Below are positions 59,608-64,000 of a stretch of DNA of 64,000 bases, in pieces. This stretch comes from Arthrobacter woluwensis (GTDB lineage Bacteria; Actinomycetota; Actinomycetes; Actinomycetales; Micrococcaceae): NCBI RefSeq assembly GCF_030816155.1, contig NZ_JAUSXR010000001.1, forward strand, positions 3,444,096-3,508,095, given 5' to 3'. The translations under genes and the position numbers were made by a program. The notes under the pieces are model-generated. The model was not told the DNA's origin. It did no database searches and saw only the letters and a list, made by a program, of their open reading frames with translations. The number at the start of each line of letters is the position of its first letter. Position 1 is the stretch's first letter.

Positions 59608-60510
59608 TCAGTCACCTTCTCCACGCCCGACCAGCCGATCCAGCGTGCTCCGGCCGAGCTCGGCCATGTCCGGATTCGACTCCCGGTAGTACCAGACCAG
59701 GCCCATCGCCTGCTGAAATGCCCAGCCGGCTCCACGTTCCCATTCCTCGGCCCCGACGCCCAACCGCTCACGCAAGCGCCGGCGTCGTAGGTCATCCAGC
59801 AGATGCCAGGCCGCGACCAGGTCGAGAGCCGGGTCGGCTGGGCCGAACCCTCCAGTGTCGAGGACGCCGGACAGCCGATCGCCGTCCACCAGCAGGTTCG
59901 CCGGAATGAGATCCCCGTGGTTCATGACGTCGGCGCCGGCTGCAGGAAGCTCGCGGAACCGATCCCACATCCTGGTGAGCAGTCCGACGTCCAGCAGCCC
60001 GGAGCTCCGCTCGAGGCATTCACGCATCCAGTCCTCATGGTCGCGCAGCATGCCGCCTCTCCCGGCCCCCGAAAAGGACCTGCCGAGGGTGGGTTGGCGC
60101 CTTAAAGCGGCGATGAGGTCTGCGAGATCGTCGGCGAAGCCCTCCGAATCCTTGTGACTGTGCGGTGAGGGGGTGGTGCCGGGCAGCCAGCTCTGGAGGC
60201 TCCAGGCTCCGGGATAGATCTCCGACGGCCCGGCGACGCCGAGTGGGCGAGGACCGGGGACAGGAGACGCCCGGAGGAACTCTTCCATGGCCTGCGTCTC
60301 CTTCTCCTGCGCGGTTTCCGCTCCCCGCGGATCCGCGATCAGGTACGGGACGCGGGCGGTCGCCTTCTCGCCGATCCGATAGATCGCATTGACCGTTCCG
60401 GTCGTCTCCAGGCGCCTGACGGTCTCGCCGCGGTACTCCGGAAACCTGCGGAAGATCAAGCGCGCAGCGTCGGCTTCACTGAGGACGACCTGTCCCTCAT
60501 GCATCGTCAT
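59608..60510 (-). CDS. Phosphotransferase-family (aminoglycoside/choline kinase-like) protein
   Basis: 300 residues, protein-kinase-like fold. Catalytic HGDLIPANLL (Asp as base, near residue 198) and the metal-binding DTGGFGPADPALDLVAAW. The N-terminal lobe has VNAIYRIGEKATARVP, with a conserved lysine-like position partly replaced by Arg. Such proteins include aminoglycoside and macrolide kinases but also many of unknown substrate; a resistance role is not established. Confidence 0.87.
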   Translation of the reverse strand: MTMHEGQVVLSEADAARLIFRRFPEYRGETVRRLETTGTVNAIYRIGEKATARVPYLIADPRGAETAQEKETQAMEEFLRASPVPGPRPLGVAGPSEIYPGAWSLQSWLPGTTPSPHSHKDSEGFADDLADLIAALRRQPTLGRSFSGAGRGGMLRDHEDWMRECLERSSGLLDVGLLTRMWDRFRELPAAGADVMNHGDLIPANLLVDGDRLSGVLDTGGFGPADPALDLVAAWHLLDDLRRRRLRERLGVGAEEWERGAGWAFQQAMGLVWYYRESNPDMAELGRSTLDRLVGRGEGD

Positions 60511-60612
60511 CGTGCTTCCTCGTCCCTGTTGAGCACTCGCTGCCGCTTTGGCGCCGCTGATCGGATCGAACTCCTCCGCGTCAGCGAATCACAGAAGCAC
60601 TACCGTCCACAA

Positions 60613-60662
60613 TTGTTGCAATACGCAACAAAAGAGGCGTAGGCTATGTTGCATAGCGCAAC
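60613..60662 (+). promoter_or_regulatory. Promoter with two identical-type operators before the YWTD gene
   Basis: GTTGC-AATAC-GCAAC (60615-60629) and GTTGC-ATAGC-GCAAC (60648-60662) are both perfect palindromes, centres 33 bp apart (three helical turns). TTGCAA at 60617 and TAGGCT at 60640, 17 nt apart, are a good -35/-10 pair; site 1 covers the -35, site 2 the likely start of transcription. A regulator must be encoded elsewhere. Confidence 0.75.
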
Positions 60663-60679
60663 TAGTAATGGAGGTCGAC

Positions 60680-61618
60680 ATGTTCGACTCGCTCCTTGTC
60701 TTGCGGCTGGCAGCCGGAGACATCATCAGAATTCCTCTCACCGATGGCGTCGGTGCGAACTCCTTCACCACCTTCGTGCCGGATGCCGGACCCTGCCCTG
60801 ATGGCATCGCGGTGGACGGCCGGTCGGTCTACTGGACCACCATGGGCGCCCCCGCCGTGGTCGCCGGTCTCAGCGGCGAGGAAAGCCTCGACTACGGCGC
60901 CCGTAACGGTGGGATCAGCGCGGCCGCACTGTCGGACGGACATCCCTTCGCCGTCGTCGAACCTGGCGGGATCACCACCGGCAAGCAATTGTGTACTGAT
61001 GGCGCAGGACGCCTCTACTGGAGCGATCGCGAGGGGTGCCGAATCACGTCGTCGCGCGTTGACGGGTCGGAGCTGCAGGACCTCGTGATCAATGTGCCGG
61101 ATGGATCGAAAGATCCGGAGTGCGTGGGCGTGGCCGTCGATGCGGAGGCCGGTCACCTGTACTGGACCCAGAAGGGTCCGGCGAAAGGCGGCCACGGTCG
61201 GATCTTCCGCGCAGGCCTCACGCTGCCGGAGGGGCAGGACGCCCGCTCACGCACCGACATCGAAGAACTGTGGCAGGGGCTGCCGGAACCGATCGACCTG
61301 GAGATCCACCAGGGCTTCCTGTACTGGACCGATCGCGGCGCCGAGCCGCACGGCAACACACTGAATCGCGCGCCGCTGCCGGCTCCCGGCGCCAAGGGCA
61401 CCGAGCCGGAGATCCTCGCCCGGGGTTTCCGGGAGGCGATCGGTCTGGCGATCGACGGCGACGCCGGCGTCGCGTACGTCTCCGAGCTGGGCGGCCGCAT
61501 CCTCGCCGTCGAGCTCCACACCGCCGGGGAGAGCGCGGCGCCGCGCGTGGTCGCCGACCTCGGCACCCCACTTTCAGGCCTGGCCGGCTTGAACAGCATT
61601 CACGAACAGCAGGACTGA
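60680..61618 (+). CDS. YWTD-type beta-propeller protein
   Basis: 312 residues, no signal peptide. Repeated SVYWTT, RLYWSDR, HLYWTQK and FLYWTDR blocks show LDLR class B (YWTD) repeats, each about 45 residues. Cytoplasmic propellers of this kind occur beside catabolic enzymes and may bind or hydrolyse a lactone or sugar acid. ATG after GGAGG. Nine nt before the dehydrogenase gene, thus one operon. Confidence 0.85.
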   Translation: MFDSLLVLRLAAGDIIRIPLTDGVGANSFTTFVPDAGPCPDGIAVDGRSVYWTTMGAPAVVAGLSGEESLDYGARNGGISAAALSDGHPFAVVEPGGITTGKQLCTDGAGRLYWSDREGCRITSSRVDGSELQDLVINVPDGSKDPECVGVAVDAEAGHLYWTQKGPAKGGHGRIFRAGLTLPEGQDARSRTDIEELWQGLPEPIDLEIHQGFLYWTDRGAEPHGNTLNRAPLPAPGAKGTEPEILARGFREAIGLAIDGDAGVAYVSELGGRILAVELHTAGESAAPRVVADLGTPLSGLAGLNSIHEQQD

Positions 61619-61627
61619 GGACCACTC

Positions 61628-62494
61628 ATGGCATACGACTTCACTTTCGAACAGATCCGGAACCGTCCCGTGACGGTGATCGGCGGTGGCACGCTCGGCC
61701 GCAGGATCGCCCTCATGATGGCTTCCCGGGGCGGGACGGTCCGGATCTCCGATCCTCAGCCGGCCGTGGCGGAGGCTGCCGTGCATTACGTCGCCGAGAC
61801 ACTGCCCGGTGTCCTGTCGGAGCGCGGGTCCGGTGAACCAGGGACCGTGGTGGCCGCCAGCAGCCTGGCGGACGCGCTCGAGGACGCCTGGCTCGTGATC
61901 GAGGCGGTCCCGGAACGCCTCGAGATCAAGATCCCGCTCTGGGGCGAGGTGGATCAGCTGGCGCCGGCCGACGCGATCTTCGCCACGAATTCCTCCTCGT
62001 ACGCCTCGCGTCTGATGAACGAGCGGATCCGGGACAAGTCGCGGCTCTGCAATCTGCATTTCTACATGCCGCCCGCTTCCAACGCCGCCGACGTGATGTC
62101 CGACGGCGAGACGGACCGTGCGCTGCTGGACACCCTCCTGAGGGTGTTGCCGGAGTTCGACGTGCACCCGTTCGAAGCCCGCAAGGAAAGCACCGGGTTC
62201 ATCTTCAACCGGGTGTGGGCGGCCATCAAGCGGGAATCCCTGGCCGTGGTGGCCGACGGCGTGGCCCGCCCGGAGGATGTGGACGCGATGTTCCGGCTCA
62301 ACTGGCACATGCCGGTGGGCCCGTTCCAGATGATGGACGGGGTCGGGCTGGACGTGGTGCTGGACATCGAGGACCACTACGCGCAGGAGAATCCGCACCT
62401 GCCCGAGGGGCCGCGGACTCTGCTGCGTGAGTACGTCGAGGCGGGCAAACTGGGCCGCAAGACCGGTGAGGGCTTCTACCGCTACGACTCCTGA
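61628..62494 (+). CDS. 3-hydroxyacyl-CoA dehydrogenase-like NAD-dependent oxidoreductase
   Basis: 288 residues. N-terminal Rossmann VIGGGTLGRRIALMMASRG, then VIEAVPERLEIKIPLW, FATNSSSYASRLM and the C-terminal domain FIFNRVWAAIKRESLAVVADG. Family members oxidise 3-hydroxyacyl-CoA or L-gulonate (lambda-crystallin type). Given the YWTD partner, a sugar-acid or hydroxy-acid substrate is possible. Confidence 0.88.
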   Translation: MAYDFTFEQIRNRPVTVIGGGTLGRRIALMMASRGGTVRISDPQPAVAEAAVHYVAETLPGVLSERGSGEPGTVVAASSLADALEDAWLVIEAVPERLEIKIPLWGEVDQLAPADAIFATNSSSYASRLMNERIRDKSRLCNLHFYMPPASNAADVMSDGETDRALLDTLLRVLPEFDVHPFEARKESTGFIFNRVWAAIKRESLAVVADGVARPEDVDAMFRLNWHMPVGPFQMMDGVGLDVVLDIEDHYAQENPHLPEGPRTLLREYVEAGKLGRKTGEGFYRYDS

Positions 62495-62690
62495 GGCGTG
62501 TCCGAACGGGGGTCCTGCACGCCCGGATGTGTCTGATTTGGACCGGAATCCGGGTGAGATGGAGCAAAAAACACCGAAAACACGCGGGATTTGCGGTTCT
62601 GGGGCGTCAGGGCTGGTAAGTTTCAGAACAGTGGTTCCCGCGCGAACCGCGTGGTAATTCCAAGTAGTCGATACGTCCAGGAGGACACCC

Positions 62691-62975
62691 ATGGCTAAGA
62701 ACCGTAGCGACGTCGTCGCCGAAGTTGCCAAGAAGGCTGACGTCAGCCAGGCTTCCGTCAACAACGTGCTGGATGCCCTGTTCGAGGTTTTCGAAGCTTC
62801 CGTCGCCGCCGGCGAGAAGATCACCATCCCGGGCTGGCTCGCCGTTGAGCGCACCGACCGTGCAGCTCGCACCGGCCGCAACCCGCAGACCGGCGAGACC
62901 ATTCAGATCCCGGCCGGCCACAGCGTCAAGCTGACCGCAGGCTCCAAGCTGAAGGCCGCTGCTTCCAAGAAGTAA
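62691..62975 (+). CDS. HU-family DNA-binding protein
   Basis: 94 residues. VSQASVNNVLDALFEVFEASVAAGEKITIPGWLAVERTDRAARTGRNPQTGETIQIPAGH is the classical HU body with beta-arm and Pro tip (NPQTG). It lacks the long lysine-rich tail of mycobacterial HupB. ATG after GGAGGACA; its own promoter region upstream and a strong terminator downstream. Confidence 0.96.
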   Translation: MAKNRSDVVAEVAKKADVSQASVNNVLDALFEVFEASVAAGEKITIPGWLAVERTDRAARTGRNPQTGETIQIPAGHSVKLTAGSKLKAAASKK

Positions 62976-62988
62976 GCACCTTCGCTTT

Positions 62989-63020
62989 CTGAGGGCACCG
63001 GCATCCGCCGGTGCCCTCAG
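62989..63020 (+). terminator. Terminator of the HU gene
   Basis: 14-bp perfect stem CTGAGGGCACCGGC with its complement around ATCC, followed by CTGTTTAA. Confidence 0.88.
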
Positions 63021-63070
63021 CTGTTTAAGGCTGAGCGCCTGATGGCGTGGACCCGGAGGAGGGAAGCGTG

Positions 63071-63703
63071 ATGCGGGGAGAAGAAGCACGAACCGACGGT
63101 GCAGCCGTCGCGGCGTCCTACGACGCGGTGGCCGGCCTGTACATCGACCTCTTCGGGGATGAGGAGTTCGCGGAACCGGAGGACCGTGAAGCGATCACGG
63201 CCTGGGCTTCAGCGTGCGACGGGCCGGTGCTCGACGCCGGCTGCGGACCGGGGCACTGGACCGCGGCTCTCGCGCGTCGCGGTGTGGAGGCTGCCGGCGT
63301 CGATCTGTCGGCGGAGTTCCTGGAGCACGCGCGACGCCGGCATCCAGCCCTGTCGTTTCAGCAGGCCGATCTTCGGAGGCTCCCGTCAGAGGAAGGTTCG
63401 TGGGCGGGCGTGCTGGCATGGTTCTCCCTCATTCACCTCGAGCCCGCGGAAGTGACCATCGTGCTGGGGGAGTTCCACCGGGTGCTCGTCCCCGGGGGAC
63501 GAGTGCTGCTCGGTTTCTTCACGGAGGAGGGCAAGGAGCCACGATGCTTCGCCCACAAGGTGGCGCCGGCCTGGGCGTGGCCTCCCGCGTGGGTGGAACG
63601 GGAGCTCATCACCGCGGGGTTCTCTCCGGTGGTGTTCAGGCCGCGGGACGCCACTGCCACGCAGAGGGCTCAGGGGCACTGGGAAGCGGTTCGGGTGCCC
63701 TGA
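63071..63703 (+). CDS. Class I SAM-dependent methyltransferase
   Basis: 210 residues. SAM-binding motif I VLDAGCGPGHWTAAL (near residue 54), the acidic VDLS and ADLRRLPSEEGSWAGVLAWFSLIHL. Substrate unknown. ATG 63071 with GGAGGAGGGAA in front; GTG 63068 is adjacent and possible. It ends 18 nt before the -35 of the next rrn promoter. Confidence 0.9.
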   Translation: MRGEEARTDGAAVAASYDAVAGLYIDLFGDEEFAEPEDREAITAWASACDGPVLDAGCGPGHWTAALARRGVEAAGVDLSAEFLEHARRRHPALSFQQADLRRLPSEEGSWAGVLAWFSLIHLEPAEVTIVLGEFHRVLVPGGRVLLGFFTEEGKEPRCFAHKVAPAWAWPPAWVERELITAGFSPVVFRPRDATATQRAQGHWEAVRVP

Positions 63704-63723
63704 AGACCCTTGTCTCGGCGGGC

Positions 63724-63752
63724 TTGCGGAGCACCGCAGAAGTGTGTAGAGT
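63724..63752 (+). promoter_or_regulatory. P1 promoter of a second rrn operon
   Basis: TTGCGG, 17 nt, TAGAGT. The -10 and everything after it match the first rrn leader; the -35 does not. Confidence 0.65.
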
Positions 63753-64000
63753 AGATCGGGTTGCCGGGCCGGTTGTGCTGGTTCTGGTGGCGGTCTTCGA
63801 TTCTCATTCCTTTGATTTCATTCACCATTTTCGGGTGCTTTTTTGTGGTGCCCGGGGTGTTTGTTTTTGTGAATTCGAATTCTGGTTGGATGGTTTATCC
63901 GGCCGGGGAGCGGATTTGCGAAAGGGAAAGCGGATGGGTTAGGATTGAAGGGTTGCGGCGGGAAAGCCTGGAGGAATTGCTCCGGTGAGTATCGCAGAGC
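63743..64000 (+). repeat. rrn promoter/leader repeat, copy 2 (runs off the window)
   Basis: Identical to 53511-53768 at an offset of 10232 bp, up to the window end. Includes P2 at 63916-63945. A second rrn operon should start about 117 nt past the window. Confidence 0.95.

Noticed and set aside
59608-60510. Aminoglycoside resistance gene
   Set aside because: The fold is right, but the family is broad and no feature points to drug binding; reported only as a phosphotransferase.

Overview
The window is high-GC actinobacterial chromosome. The 16S sequence and the gene set (ClpC, DisA, RadA, a short HU, an rrn spacer without tRNAs) point to Arthrobacter in the broad sense (family Micrococcaceae). 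That placement is from memory of signature regions, not from a search. I see no phage, transposase, plasmid or CRISPR genes; most of the window is housekeeping and nutrient-use genes.

Layout. 0-13.6 kb: clpC, an ArgA-like acetyltransferase, the PEP-dependent dihydroxyacetone kinase set dhaK-dhaL-dhaM, mutY, disA, an ArsR/SRPBCC pair, an orphan Tdi1-type immunity-like protein, radA and a FUSC-type membrane protein. 13.7-18.1 kb: pstSCAB behind a PHO-box-like repeat. 18.1-28.5 kb: an MFS carrier, the tricarboxylate importer tctCBA divergent from a CitA/CitB-type two-component system, a low-affinity phosphate carrier with its DUF47 partner, and tRNA-Lys. 28.5-34.5 kb: an acetyltransferase, an exported or membrane endonuclease/phosphatase-fold protein, three GntR/FCD-type regulators and an XRE-TPR regulator, with copies of one palindromic motif (AAATGTNNNACATTT) in their control regions. 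34.5-47.2 kb: thymidine kinase, a cupin, an NmrA-like protein, a 66-residue protein, an MHS-family carrier, a DUF3100/M20/RpiR cassette and a PucR/mmsA/aminotransferase cassette (beta-alanine type catabolism). 47.3-53.4 kb: a DnaE2-like protein that appears to have lost its polymerase active site, its DUF6504-like neighbour, two SDRs, arsenate reductase and an SRAP protein. 53.5-59.5 kb: a complete 16S-23S-5S operon. 59.6-63.7 kb: a phosphotransferase, a YWTD propeller protein with a hydroxyacyl-CoA dehydrogenase, HU and a methyltransferase. The last 258 bases repeat the rrn promoter/leader exactly, so a second rrn operon should begin just past the window.

Three observations stand out. (1) Five long intergenic hairpins with 23-33 bp nearly perfect arms, each different in sequence, lie between unrelated genes. 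(2) The DnaE2-like protein keeps its PHP-like and C-terminal regions but shows neither the catalytic acidic residues nor the fingers region, and sits beside DUF6504 without imuA or imuB. (3) Four otherwise intact genes (dhaK, FUSC, M20 peptidase, aminotransferase) are each broken by one extra base. Four such lesions in 64 kb suggest sequencing errors at least as strongly as real pseudogenes.
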